From RBG-13-68-16 sp041494245 (GTDB lineage: Bacteria; Acidobacteriota; Thermoanaerobaculia; Thermoanaerobaculales; Thermoanaerobaculaceae): 64,000 nucleotides of DNA. The notes beneath the pieces are model-generated. The model saw nothing but the letters and a program-made list of their open reading frames with translations, searched no databases and was not told the DNA's origin. Made by a program: the position numbers and the translations under genes. Below are positions 9,247-17,532 of the stretch, one piece after another. Each line of letters opens with the position of its first letter. Position 1 is the stretch's first letter. The stretch covers positions 167,251 through 231,250 of the forward strand of contig JBGQAK010000005.1 of assembly GCA_041494245.1 (NCBI GenBank), in the 5' to 3' direction.

Positions 9247-11381
9247 CCGAGCATCGCGGTATCGACCGGCGCGAGTTCGTCAAGATCGTGGGCGGCGGCG
9301 TGGTGGTGCTGGTCAGCGTCGGCCCATCCGCCCTTCTCGCCCAGGACCGCCGCCGCGTTTACCCGGAGGACCTCAACGCCTACCTGCGCATCGGCGAGGA
9401 CGGCCGTGTGACCGTGTTCACGGGCAAGATCGAGATGGGGCAGGGCGTGATGACGTCGCAGGCACAGATGGTGGCCGAGGAGCTGCGTGTCGCCCTCAGT
9501 GCGGTCGAGATGGTCATGGGGGACACCGACCGCTGTCCCTGGGATATGGGCACGTTCGGGTCGCTGACCACGCGGATGTTCGGGCCGGTGCTGCGAGCCG
9601 CGGCCGCCGAGGCGAGGGCTGTGATGCTACGGCTCGCCTCCGAGAAGCTTGGCGTCCCGCGTAGCAAGCTCGTCGTCGCTGACGGTGTCGTCTCCGTCGC
9701 GGGGGATCCTTCCAAGAGAGTGACGTACGGCGACCTCGCCAAGGGGAGGCGGATCCTCCGCACGGTGGACGACAAGGCGGTGCTGCGCAAGGCCTCTGAG
9801 CTCACGGTGATGGGGACTTCGCCGCAGCGTCTCGACGCCCACGGGAAGGTGACCGGGGGTGCGCAGTACGCCGGGGACATCCGGCGTCCCGGGATGCTGT
9901 ACGCCTGTGTGCTGCGTCCGCCGGCGCACGGCGCCAAGCTCACACGGCTTGACACCGGCGCCGCCGCGAAGCTGCCCGGCGTGACGATAGTCGACCAGGA
10001 CGGCCTGGTCGCGGCGCTCCACGCCGACCCCGAGGCGGCAGCGAAGGCGCTCGCACGCATCGATGCGTCGTGGGAGACACCGAAGCCGCCGTTCGACTCC
10101 GAGACGGTCTTCGAGCACCTCGTGAAGGTGGCGGGACCGGGGGAGGTCGTGAGCGCGAAAGGTGACGTCGCCGCCGCGCGGAAAACTGCCGCGCGCGTTT
10201 TTGAGTCGATCTACCACAAGGGGTATGTGGCGCACGCGCCGATAGAGCCGCACACGGCAGTGGCCGAGTTCAAGGACGGCAAGGTGACGATCTGGGCGTC
10301 AACGCAGACGCCGTTTCCCACTCGCGACCGCATCGCCGGCGAGCTGGGGCTCGCGACCGAGAACGTGCGGGTGATCACGCCGTTTGTCGGCGGCGGCTTC
10401 GGCGGCAAGAGCGCCGGGCTGCAGGCGAGCGAGGCCGCACGCCTCGCGAAGATCACCGGCAAACCTGTCCAGGTGAGGTTCAGCCGCGGCGAGGAGTTCT
10501 TCTACGACACGTTCGATCCGGCGGCGGTTGTCGAGCTGGCCACGGCGCTCGACGGTGCGGGCAAAATCACGCTGTGGGACTACCACGTCATCGCCGCGGG
10601 CGACCGCGGGGCCGAGCTGTTCTACGACACCCCCAACGTCTCCATTCGGGTGTCGGGTGCTTGGAGGGGGGAGGGCACTGGTCTCCACCTGTTCGGGGTG
10701 GGACCGTGGCGCGCTCCGGGCGCCAACATGAACATCTTCGCCAAGGAGTCGCAGGTCGACATCATGGCCTCTGCGGCGCGCATCGACCCGGTCGAGCTGC
10801 GCCTGCGCAACATGACCGACGAGCGGATGCGGCGGGTGCTGCAGGCGGCCGCCGAGGCGTACGGCTGGAAGCCGCGCGTGGCGCCGGCCGCAACGGGTCG
10901 CGGTCGCGGGGTGGCGTGCGGGATCGACGCCGGGAGCTACGTGGCGCTGATCGCCGATGTGACGGTGGACCGCGAGAAGGGGACGGTGAAGGTCGAGCGC
11001 GTGGTGGCGGCGCAGGAGATGGGCGTGGTGGCGAATCCCGAGGGCGCGAAGATGCAGATGGAGGGGTGCATCACGCAGGGTCTCGGGTACGCGCTCGCCG
11101 AGGAGCTGCGCTTCCGCGGCGGCGAGATCCTCGACCGCAACTTCGACACCTACCAACTGCCGCGCTTCTCGTGGGTGCCGCGGATCGAAACAGTGCTGGT
11201 GCGCAACGACGACCTGGCACCTCAAGGGGGCGGCGAGCCCGCCATTGTTCCCATGGGTGCGGTAATCGCCAACGCCGTCTTCGACGCCACCGGCGTTCGC
11301 TTCTTTCGCCTGCCGATGACCGCCGATCGGGTCCGCGCCGCCCTGGCGAAGGCGCAGGAGCCCGCGCCGAAGCCTGCGTAG
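9243..11381 (+). CDS. Molybdopterin-binding subunit of a xanthine-oxidase-family enzyme, Tat-exported (IorB-like)
   Basis: Large catalytic subunit of 712 residues. The N-terminus is a twin-arginine signal (GIDRREFVKIVGGGVVVLV), so the folded complex is probably exported with its small subunit. Seen are FTGKIEMGQGVMT, the cofactor region TPFVGGGFGGKS, and the C-terminal GGGEPAIVPMGA whose Glu is the expected active-site base. No FAD subunit is encoded nearby, which fits isoquinoline 1-oxidoreductase / aldehyde dehydrogenase types that use a cytochrome-linked acceptor. The start is set by the ATGA overlap with the small subunit. The substrate cannot be read from sequence. Confidence 0.88.
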   Translation: MTEHRGIDRREFVKIVGGGVVVLVSVGPSALLAQDRRRVYPEDLNAYLRIGEDGRVTVFTGKIEMGQGVMTSQAQMVAEELRVALSAVEMVMGDTDRCPWDMGTFGSLTTRMFGPVLRAAAAEARAVMLRLASEKLGVPRSKLVVADGVVSVAGDPSKRVTYGDLAKGRRILRTVDDKAVLRKASELTVMGTSPQRLDAHGKVTGGAQYAGDIRRPGMLYACVLRPPAHGAKLTRLDTGAAAKLPGVTIVDQDGLVAALHADPEAAAKALARIDASWETPKPPFDSETVFEHLVKVAGPGEVVSAKGDVAAARKTAARVFESIYHKGYVAHAPIEPHTAVAEFKDGKVTIWASTQTPFPTRDRIAGELGLATENVRVITPFVGGGFGGKSAGLQASEAARLAKITGKPVQVRFSRGEEFFYDTFDPAAVVELATALDGAGKITLWDYHVIAAGDRGAELFYDTPNVSIRVSGAWRGEGTGLHLFGVGPWRAPGANMNIFAKESQVDIMASAARIDPVELRLRNMTDERMRRVLQAAAEAYGWKPRVAPAATGRGRGVACGIDAGSYVALIADVTVDREKGTVKVERVVAAQEMGVVANPEGAKMQMEGCITQGLGYALAEELRFRGGEILDRNFDTYQLPRFSWVPRIETVLVRNDDLAPQGGGEPAIVPMGAVIANAVFDATGVRFFRLPMTADRVRAALAKAQEPAPKPA

Positions 11382-11468
11382 CCGGTCGGAACGGCTGCCA
11401 GGTGTGGTGAATTTGACGAGCCCTTCGCGGCGCGACGATACACCCGATGCCGCCATCTCAGCGTCTGA

Positions 11469-11530
11469 TTACCTCGTCAACCTCATGTACGTGATCCGGT
11501 GCGGGCGGGTGGCCGCTTTGCCGAACGTCT
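11469..11530 (-). repeat. ettA 3'-end fragment, copy A3
   Basis: Short copy (about 60 bp) that starts at the ettA stop region (TTACCTCGTCAACCTCATGT on the + strand) and covers only about the last 18 codons. It is followed by ATCGGTACCTGGTATCC, similar to the GGACCTGGTACC module bordering other copies. The rest of the 11382-11759 gap shows nothing recognisable. Confidence 0.65.
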
Positions 11531-11759
11531 TCTTGCGTCCATCGGTACCTGGTATCCGATTTCAGTCAGTGTATCGTTGGCCAGCAAGTTGTCTGGTGTT
11601 CCGGGGGTCAGGCAGGAATGGGTGCCAATGAGAGAGAATCTGTCGAATGCGATACCTGCTCCGACCACACTCACCGTCTTCATTTCCCGTGGTGACGACG
11701 AGTCGTCGTGAGCGACTGGCACTGATGCTGCCTACCGTGTCCACGGCTCGGGTGAAGGA

Positions 11760-13754
11760 ATGAAGCATCGCGGTCAACCGAGCAGGAGCAAGAGGAGTCA
11801 GGCGTCCAGAATAGGCGGGGCAGCTCCCCTGTGGCACTCCTCTTGGCTTTTCGCTCCAGTCCTCGCGATCGTGACATTCCTCGCATACCGACCGGCGTGG
11901 TACGGGCAACGGCTCTGGGACGACGCCGCCCACATGACCCGCGCCGGCCTGCAGTCGTTCGAGGGTCTCAAGCGCATTTGGCTGGAGTTCGGGGCGACCC
12001 AGCAGTACTACCCGCTGACCCACACGGCTTTCTGGATCGAGCACCGGTTGTGGGGCTCTGAGACGCTCGGGTACCACCTCGTCAACATCGCACTCCACCT
12101 GGTCGTTGCGTTGTTGCTCGTGAGGGTCTTGCAGGCACTGGGGATCAAGGGAGCGTACCTAGCGTCGGCCCTGTTCGCCCTGCACCCGGTCCATGTCGAA
12201 TCGGTCGCCTGGATCACCGAACTCAAGAACACCCTTTCGGGGGCGTTCTTTGTCGGCGCCGCGTTGGCCTACCTGCGATTCGACACGTCTCGGAGGAAGC
12301 GGATGTACGCCCTGGCGCTGACGGCTTTTGCTCTGGGCTTGTTGGCCAAGACAGCGATCGCGACCTTGCCGGTGGCGCTCCTCGTGGTCCTGTGGTGGCG
12401 GCGGGGGTGGCTGGCGTGGCGGCGTGACGTGGCGCCGCTTGTCCCGTTCCTTGCATTGGGTCTCTGCGCGGCTGCCCTGACCGCGTGGGTCGAGCGGCGC
12501 TACGTGATCGGCGGGCTGGCGATGCACTTCGGTCTGGGGCCAGTGGAGCGGGCCCTGCTGGCGGGACGGGCTCTCTGGTTCTACCTGGGCAAGCTCCTCT
12601 GGCCGGTTGACCTCATGTTCTTCTATCCGCGCTGGGAGATCACCCGGTCGGTGTGGTGGCTCTATCTCTTTCCCCTCGGCGCGCTGGGCTTGATGATCGG
12701 GTTGTGGGTGCTGCGCAAGCGCGCGCGCGGGCCGCTGGCGGCGTTGCTCTTCTTCGTTGCAGCACTCCTTCCGGCCCTTGGCTTCGTCGACGTCTATCCG
12801 TTCCGCTACTCGTATGTCGCCGATCACTTCCAGTATCTCGCCAGTCTGGGCGTGATCGTCTTCCTCTGTGCCGTTGCCGCGTCGTGGATGGAGCAGCAGA
12901 GCGGACGGCGCCGGATGGCTGGCCAGGTGTCGTGTCTGGTCGTGTTGGCAGTGCTTGCGATGCTTACATGGCGGCAGAGCGGGCTGTATGCGGATAGCGA
13001 GACGCTCTATCGCCGGACCCTGGAGCGCAATCCCCGGTGCTGGCTGGCCCTCAATAACCTCGGTGTGATCAGTCTGGAGCGTCAGGACTACAATGAGGCG
13101 GAGAGGCTCTTCTTCGAGTCCCTTCGTCTCAATCCGGGGTACGAGGCGGCGCTGAACAACTGCGGCTTCGTGCTGGCACGTCACGGGCGGGTCGACGAGG
13201 CCATCGCGTACTACCATCGTGCCCTGCAGATCTGGCCCGAATACCCCGACGCGAACGTCAATCTTGGCAACGCGCTGTTCGCGCAGGGCAAGTTTGATGA
13301 CGCGATCGGACATTACACACAGGCCCTCCGTCTCAGTCCGGGACTGGTCGAGCCCCACAACAACCTGGCTTTTGCCCTGCTCGCCCAGGGCAAGCCCAGA
13401 GAGGCGATCCCGCAGTTCGAGGAGGCTCTACGGCTTGATGATTCGTCCAGGACGGCGCTTGCAGGTCTCGCCTGGACCCTGGCGGTGAGCGGTGATCCCG
13501 GCATTCGCAACGGCGCGCGGGCCGTCGGCCTGGCCGAACGAGCTGCATGGCTCTCACGCCGGAGCGATCCGCTGGTCCTGGACGTGCTTGCCGCGGCCTA
13601 CGCGGAGGCCGGCCGGTTCGACGACGCGGTCTCCGCGGTAGGGGAAGCGCTCGACCGGGCCCGTGAGACCAATCGGGGTGATCTGGTCATTGAGCTCGAG
13701 AGGCGACTTCGTCTCTACCGGTCGGGCCTGCCTTTCCACGAAAACAACTTGTAA
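11760..13754 (+). CDS. TMTC-like polytopic membrane protein with C-terminal TPRs
   Basis: Protein of 664 residues. Residues about 28-410 contain some ten hydrophobic segments with the pattern of GT-C mannosyltransferase-like proteins (YYPLTHTAFWIEHRLWG, GYHLVNIALHLV, ALHPVHVESVAWITELKN). About 430-640 are tetratricopeptide repeats (for example NLGVISLERQDYNEAERLF and NLGNALFAQGKFDDAIGHY). Proteins of this layout resemble eukaryotic TMTC O-mannosyltransferases and may glycosylate or scaffold envelope proteins; that is inference. GAAGGA abuts the ATG, a tight spacing, but no better start exists. Confidence 0.75.
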   Translation: MKHRGQPSRSKRSQASRIGGAAPLWHSSWLFAPVLAIVTFLAYRPAWYGQRLWDDAAHMTRAGLQSFEGLKRIWLEFGATQQYYPLTHTAFWIEHRLWGSETLGYHLVNIALHLVVALLLVRVLQALGIKGAYLASALFALHPVHVESVAWITELKNTLSGAFFVGAALAYLRFDTSRRKRMYALALTAFALGLLAKTAIATLPVALLVVLWWRRGWLAWRRDVAPLVPFLALGLCAAALTAWVERRYVIGGLAMHFGLGPVERALLAGRALWFYLGKLLWPVDLMFFYPRWEITRSVWWLYLFPLGALGLMIGLWVLRKRARGPLAALLFFVAALLPALGFVDVYPFRYSYVADHFQYLASLGVIVFLCAVAASWMEQQSGRRRMAGQVSCLVVLAVLAMLTWRQSGLYADSETLYRRTLERNPRCWLALNNLGVISLERQDYNEAERLFFESLRLNPGYEAALNNCGFVLARHGRVDEAIAYYHRALQIWPEYPDANVNLGNALFAQGKFDDAIGHYTQALRLSPGLVEPHNNLAFALLAQGKPREAIPQFEEALRLDDSSRTALAGLAWTLAVSGDPGIRNGARAVGLAERAAWLSRRSDPLVLDVLAAAYAEAGRFDDAVSAVGEALDRARETNRGDLVIELERRLRLYRSGLPFHENNL

Positions 13755-13995
13755 AGCCTGCCCGCCGCGATCGCGAGAAGCGCTCCGGCCAGGAGGGGAA
13801 AGACCCGTCGGGAGATGGCCGGCCTCATGTCAGGGATAAGGGATTGGAGTTTCCTTTCACCTTGACCAACGATAGGCGCGACCACGGCACGATCAAGGCC
13901 TCTACAGGGTAGGCGAGGCGCCAGGCGGTGCCTGGTTGCCCGCGAACTCTGGCGCGTCGCACCTGTCTACAGAAAGTGGCTAGCCGGGAACGTCC

Positions 13996-14319
13996 TCACC
14001 TCGTCAACTTCCGATACGTGACCCTGTGCGGGCGGGTGGCGGCGTCGCCGAGGGTTTTGCGGTGCCACTCCTCGTACTCGGAGAAGTAGCGGGAGTACCG
14101 GGCTCCTGTTGGCCAGCGCCGCTCGCGGCCCACCCTGCCGCCTCGGCTCCGATCGTCGGCATTGCAGCCCGCGTCGTGCTCCCGAGCCCCTTGCCCCCGC
14201 ACGGTGCGGTCGAGGAACCAGCGGTCATGCGAGATGGCCACAACACAACCGGAACGTACGTGAACTCGGTCACGCTGTTGGTTCAAGGTTTGTCAACTGT
14301 GCCGGACCTGGCGCCTACC
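13996..14319 (-). repeat. ettA 3'-end fragment, copy A4 (two-part, with border module)
   Basis: Bipartite copy. 13996-14091 encodes, on the minus strand, YFSEYEEWHRKTLGDAATRP-like sequence down to the ettA-type C-terminus (YRKLTR). 14204-14247 encodes VAISHDRWFLDR. The about 110 bases between them are not ettA. A border module TTTGTCAACTGTGCCGGACC and TGGCGCCTACC closes the element at 14289-14319. Polarity is the same as the parent. The other parts of the 13755-14337 gap show nothing recognisable apart from a short GGAGTTTCCTTTCACCTT stretch near 13848. Confidence 0.75.
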
Positions 14320-14337
14320 TCAAAGATGGCAAAGAAC

Positions 14338-15249
14338 TCACGATGGGCGCCTGACTTGACGCGCTGAGAGCACATCCCGGGCAGTCGTCCAATGCATGCC
14401 GGGATAGCGATCGTTGTCGAGCGGCTCTAGCTTTGCCCGGCCGTCGAACATGTTACGCGTGTACTGCATGCCCTGCCATGCCGGGTAAAGTTCCTTCTCT
14501 CCGGGAGCGACCGTGCGCGCGACCTTGATAAGCGTGCCGAGCATTCCCAGACCTCCGGCGCGAAACAGACGGAACTTCTCTCCGGTCACCTCACTCACGA
14601 CCGCTGTCAGATCCCGGGCGCTGAGTTGATCGCCAGCGATTCGTAGAATGCGAGGGGTGGACGGATCAAGAGCCGCGCTCGCCGTGAATGCGGCCGTGTC
14701 GTCCATCGTCGTGAAGTCCATGCGCTGGTCCGCGTCGCCCCAATAGAGGACTCGCTTCAGTTTGAAGAGAATGAGCGGCATCTGACCGGTCAGCATATCG
14801 GCAAACGCACCGTTGTAGATCGTGGTCGCTGAAATCGAAGTCTTATCCAGACGCTGGTGGAATTCTCGGCGCAGATCGAGATTGCGATTCTCTCCGGGTG
14901 GAAACTTGGTGAAATCGATCGAGTAGTCGGACGGAATGAAACGTGGCACGTCAGCCTTGATCGCAGCGTCGAGCAGAACCGTTTGCGTTTCCACGATCAC
15001 ATCCCGCAATCCCTGCAGCGCGGACACCACGCAGGACGCACCCGAGCATGCCGGTCTCACTTCGGAAGCGCTGCTCAAGTCGACACTGGCAATCGTTACG
15101 CCGAGCTCCTGCAGTCGCTCAATCTTGTCTCGCGCAGTGCCGTGGCGAACAAGCGCTCTTACGCTGGCTCCCCGTTCGAGCAAAGCTCTCGCGATGCGTC
15201 CGCCGAGATTACCGGTAGCTCCCGCCACGACGATAGTCGAGGCATTCAT
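14338..15249 (-). CDS. NmrA-family NAD(P)-binding protein
   Basis: Protein of 303 residues with an N-terminal Rossmann motif (VVAGATGNLGGRIARALLE) and the extended-SDR layout of NmrA / isoflavone-reductase-like proteins (VSALQGLRDV, FIPSDYSIDFTK, IYNGAF, MDFTTMDDTA). Such proteins sense redox cofactors or reduce small molecules. ATG 15249 is chosen because this is where homology begins. The open frame runs on upstream for 75 codons, but those codons belong to an ettA fragment (copy A5) that happens to be in frame. No strong ribosome binding site precedes 15249. Confidence 0.8.
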   Translation of the reverse strand: MNASTIVVAGATGNLGGRIARALLERGASVRALVRHGTARDKIERLQELGVTIASVDLSSASEVRPACSGASCVVSALQGLRDVIVETQTVLLDAAIKADVPRFIPSDYSIDFTKFPPGENRNLDLRREFHQRLDKTSISATTIYNGAFADMLTGQMPLILFKLKRVLYWGDADQRMDFTTMDDTAAFTASAALDPSTPRILRIAGDQLSARDLTAVVSEVTGEKFRLFRAGGLGMLGTLIKVARTVAPGEKELYPAWQGMQYTRNMFDGRAKLEPLDNDRYPGMHWTTARDVLSARQVRRPS

Positions 15250-15347
15250 GACTTCGATAGTAACCGATCCCCGGGAAGAGCCTGGGGCTTCCTCAACAGC
15301 TTCGTTACTCAACCAAAGCTCTGCCATCGGGCTACGGCGAGGACTTA

Positions 15348-15480
15348 CGAAGAAGGTGACCTTGGACTCGCCCTCGAAGGCGAGGATGTGCGTCCCGATG
15401 CGGTCGAGGAACCAACGGTCGTGGAAGATCACGACGACGCCGCACGCGTTAGTCAGGTCTGCCGGACCTGGCACCTATCC
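15348..15480 (-). repeat. ettA 3'-region fragment, copy A5 (with border module)
   Basis: The minus strand reads VVVIFHDRWFLDRIGTHILA followed by FEGESKVTFF, nearly the ettA C-terminal sequence, and is truncated before the last about 30 codons. It is joined at 15449-15480 to the border module (GTCAGGTCTGCCGGACCTGG and CACCTATCC). The fragment is in frame with the NmrA-type gene and lengthens its open frame. Confidence 0.75.
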
Positions 15481-15545
15481 TGTGAACTTGCCAGTTTGAA
15501 CCCCATGATGGAGGCAATCCGGCCAATTGCGTAAATAGCACCCTT

Positions 15546-15575
15546 AGTGCCGGGCACCCATCGGTACCCGGCACT
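15546..15575. repeat. Palindrome AGTGCCGGG-12-CCCGGCACT
   Basis: Perfect 9-bp inverted repeat with a 12-base loop, 81 bases downstream of the stop codon of the secreted protein at 15656-16465 (minus strand). It could serve as that gene's terminator. Its GTGCCGGGCACC / GGTACCCGGCAC arms also resemble the ends of the GGTGCCAGGTACG palindromes elsewhere in the window. Confidence 0.5.
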
Positions 15576-15655
15576 GATGGACAGTCCTAAACAGCCGCTC
15601 ACTCTGCACGACGCGGCATAGCCAACATCGACCGCGCCAGGGCGCGGGTACGGGC

Positions 15656-16465
15656 TCAGTCGCCAACGACGCGCAAGCCGTAGATGACAAAGCCGCTGTT
15701 GACCAGCGCTGCGTTGCCGCGCAGGCCGAAGCGCAGGGTCATGTCGTGGCGAAAGAACGCCGTCGCCTGGGCGTCGGTCAGGCCGTACGTTGACATCAGA
15801 TTGGCCTTGCTGAGGAAGCCTCCGATGCAAACGCGGGTCTCGCTGAAGCGGCGCGTCGCGCTGTGGCCCGGGTCGAGGCTCTGCGTGTCCTGGTACGTGG
15901 CCGCGAAGCTGGTCTCGAGCTTGCCGTTAAACGGAAGGGTGGTCGTCGGGTCGATCAGCGCTGGGTCGTTCAGCACGTCGCTCTCGACGATGAGGTAGGG
16001 AGCCAGGCGGAAGTTCGCGTTGGGCTGGAAGACCCCGGTCGAGTTCTGGAAGCTGTAGAAGGCGATCGGTGTGAGCCAATGGCAGAGCAGCGAGTGGGCG
16101 CTGCGACCCGGGATGGTGAGGCGGCCGATGTCGGAAAAATCGAAGGACGTAGACGCCGGCGCCAGATTCAGCACGACGCAGCGATCGTCGGGGCCGGGGG
16201 TTTCACCGGGGAGGGGCGTGCAGTCCGCAAGGAGACTCACGGTCCCGGCCTGCAACAGGCCGTCGAACTGCACGTTGCGCCCAAACGAGTCGGTATCGGC
16301 GCCGCCCGGTGACACCCGCGCCGCCGCCGCCGCCGCGGTGAGTTCGGCGCGCACCGCCTTCACCTCGGCGCGGAAGTCGGCGCGGTCGGTCGCGGACTGT
16401 GCGACGGCGGCGCCCGCGGTCGCGCCACAGATAGCCAGGATGATCCAGAAGTGCTTCATTGACAT
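15656..16465 (-). CDS. Secreted protein of unknown function
   Basis: Protein of 269 residues with a signal peptide (MSMKHFWIILAICGATAGAA, cleavage probably after AVAQ). The mature part starts with an Ala/Glu-rich helix (about 28-55) and continues as a beta-rich domain with four cysteines. No known family was recognised. ATG 16465 is chosen because GAGGAG lies about 6 bases upstream. A promoter (TTGACA-17-CAGAAT) and a conserved hairpin precede it, the same arrangement as upstream of the PQQ-like gene at 26754. Confidence 0.6.
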   Translation of the reverse strand: MSMKHFWIILAICGATAGAAVAQSATDRADFRAEVKAVRAELTAAAAAARVSPGGADTDSFGRNVQFDGLLQAGTVSLLADCTPLPGETPGPDDRCVVLNLAPASTSFDFSDIGRLTIPGRSAHSLLCHWLTPIAFYSFQNSTGVFQPNANFRLAPYLIVESDVLNDPALIDPTTTLPFNGKLETSFAATYQDTQSLDPGHSATRRFSETRVCIGGFLSKANLMSTYGLTDAQATAFFRHDMTLRFGLRGNAALVNSGFVIYGLRVVGD

Positions 16466-16490
16466 GCTTTTCTCCTCTCTCACGTGAATC

Positions 16491-16517
16491 GTTATGGATA
16501 GGAATTCCCTTCCTAAC
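16491..16517 (-). promoter_or_regulatory. 27-base hairpin in the 5' leader of the secreted-protein gene
   Basis: An imperfect palindrome centred on GGAATTCC with GTTA/TAAC outer arms. Position for position it matches the 27-base element at 26838-26864. At two stem positions both partners changed and pairing was kept (T-A here versus G-C there; G-C here versus A-T there), which suggests a selected hairpin. It lies about 25-50 bases before the start codon and downstream of the predicted promoter. Confidence 0.5.
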
Positions 16518-16566
16518 CTTGCTACTTCTTACCCACCCCCAAGCCAGATGTGAGGCTGCGAGTTGC

Positions 16567-16595
16567 ATTCTGCTACTGAGCCTCGGTCTTGTCAA
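16567..16595 (-). promoter_or_regulatory. Predicted sigma-70 promoter of the secreted-protein gene
   Basis: On the minus strand a perfect -35 box TTGACA (16590-16595) is followed after 17 bases by CAGAAT (16567-16572, 4 of 6 matches to TATAAT). This would give a leader of about 95 bases containing the 27-base hairpin. Confidence 0.5.
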
Positions 16596-16651
16596 GCCGC
16601 CGAGTTGCCTGACCAAGGGACTACGCGAAAGGGGGATCGTTGCCTCACTGC

Positions 16652-16737
16652 GGGTGTCAGGCACGTACTTGGCGGAGTTGTGCGTCAACACGACGAGGAT
16701 CAGCTAGATGCGTACCCGGCACCACTTCCTGACACCC
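16652..16737. repeat. Palindromic repeat B1
   Basis: Outer 10-bp inverted ends GGGTGTCAGG / CCTGACACCC enclose inner GCACGTACTTGGCGGAGTTG and GCTAGATGCGTACCCGGCACC. It is an inverted-orientation member of the family with B2, B3 and B5. Confidence 0.65.
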
Positions 16738-16760
16738 GTCGGCGCGATCCGGTCGAAGGA

Positions 16761-17291
16761 TCAGCGGCGCGCCTCGCAGCTGACCGACACCGTGGGCGCC
16801 GCGCGCAGGGTTTGGAGCACGACGCAGTATCGCTCGGTGAGGCGCTGCAGCGTGGCGAGCTGGTCGGGCGTGGCGTCCGTGTCGAGGTCGAAGCGCAGCC
16901 GGACCGCCGCGAACCCGACCGGAGCATCCTTCGAGACCCCGAGCGTGCCGCGGAAGTCCAGGTCGCCCTCCGCGGTCACCGTTCCGCCCCGAACCGGCGC
17001 GCCGATCGCGGTGGCCACCGCCTGGAGTGTCACGCCCGCGCATGCCGCCAGGGCTTCGAGCAACATGTCTCCCGAGCACGCCAGCGACCCGTCGCCTCCG
17101 GTGGCCGGATGGAGTCCGGCCTCGATGAGCGCCCGCCCGGTCTCGACCTTGCACGACAGCCGCTCGCCCAGCTGACCGTGCGCGGACAACGTCACGAACG
17201 CCGCCGCCGGTTCGTTCTTGTAGCGCTCCTTCAACGGTGCCTGTATCGCCCGCAATGTCTCGGCATCCACGGCGCCCTCCCGCCCTGTCAT
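16761..17291 (-). CDS. OsmC family protein
   Basis: OsmC/Ohr-superfamily protein of 176 residues, which typically reduces organic hydroperoxides through a redox cysteine pair. Both cysteines are seen, in EALAACAGVTLQ and in RYCVVLQTL. An N-terminal helical extension (MTGREGAVDAETLRAIQAPL) precedes the domain. ATG 17291 is chosen as the start of conserved sequence; the frame is open for 38 more codons with no homology. It is transcribed away from the kinase gene. Confidence 0.8.
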   Translation of the reverse strand: MTGREGAVDAETLRAIQAPLKERYKNEPAAAFVTLSAHGQLGERLSCKVETGRALIEAGLHPATGGDGSLACSGDMLLEALAACAGVTLQAVATAIGAPVRGGTVTAEGDLDFRGTLGVSKDAPVGFAAVRLRFDLDTDATPDQLATLQRLTERYCVVLQTLRAAPTVSVSCEARR

Positions 17292-17388
17292 CGGTACGCC
17301 GTGGTCAACAGCGGCAGGTGCGTCGGGATTCCGGTGGCGTGCGACCTCGCCAGCCTCGCCGGCCCGGGCACTGATTACGGCCGCGAAT

Positions 17389-17460
17389 GGGCACCAGGTA
17401 CGCATCCAGCGGAATTGAAGAAGCGTGGGCTAATTCGGCTAGGTACGTACCTGGCACCCC
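17389..17460. repeat. Palindromic repeat B2
   Basis: 72-bp element with near-perfect terminal inverted repeats: GGGCACCAGGTACGCATCCA at the left and GGTACGTACCTGGCACCCC at the right, with CTAATTCGGCTAGG in the interior. Closely matching copies are B3 and B5. Confidence 0.75.
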
Positions 17461-17532
17461 ATCTGCCAGATTCCGGGTTCGGACACGCATTCTCACTCGT
17501 GTTCTCCGACGGGAGTCGGGTAAACTGCGACG

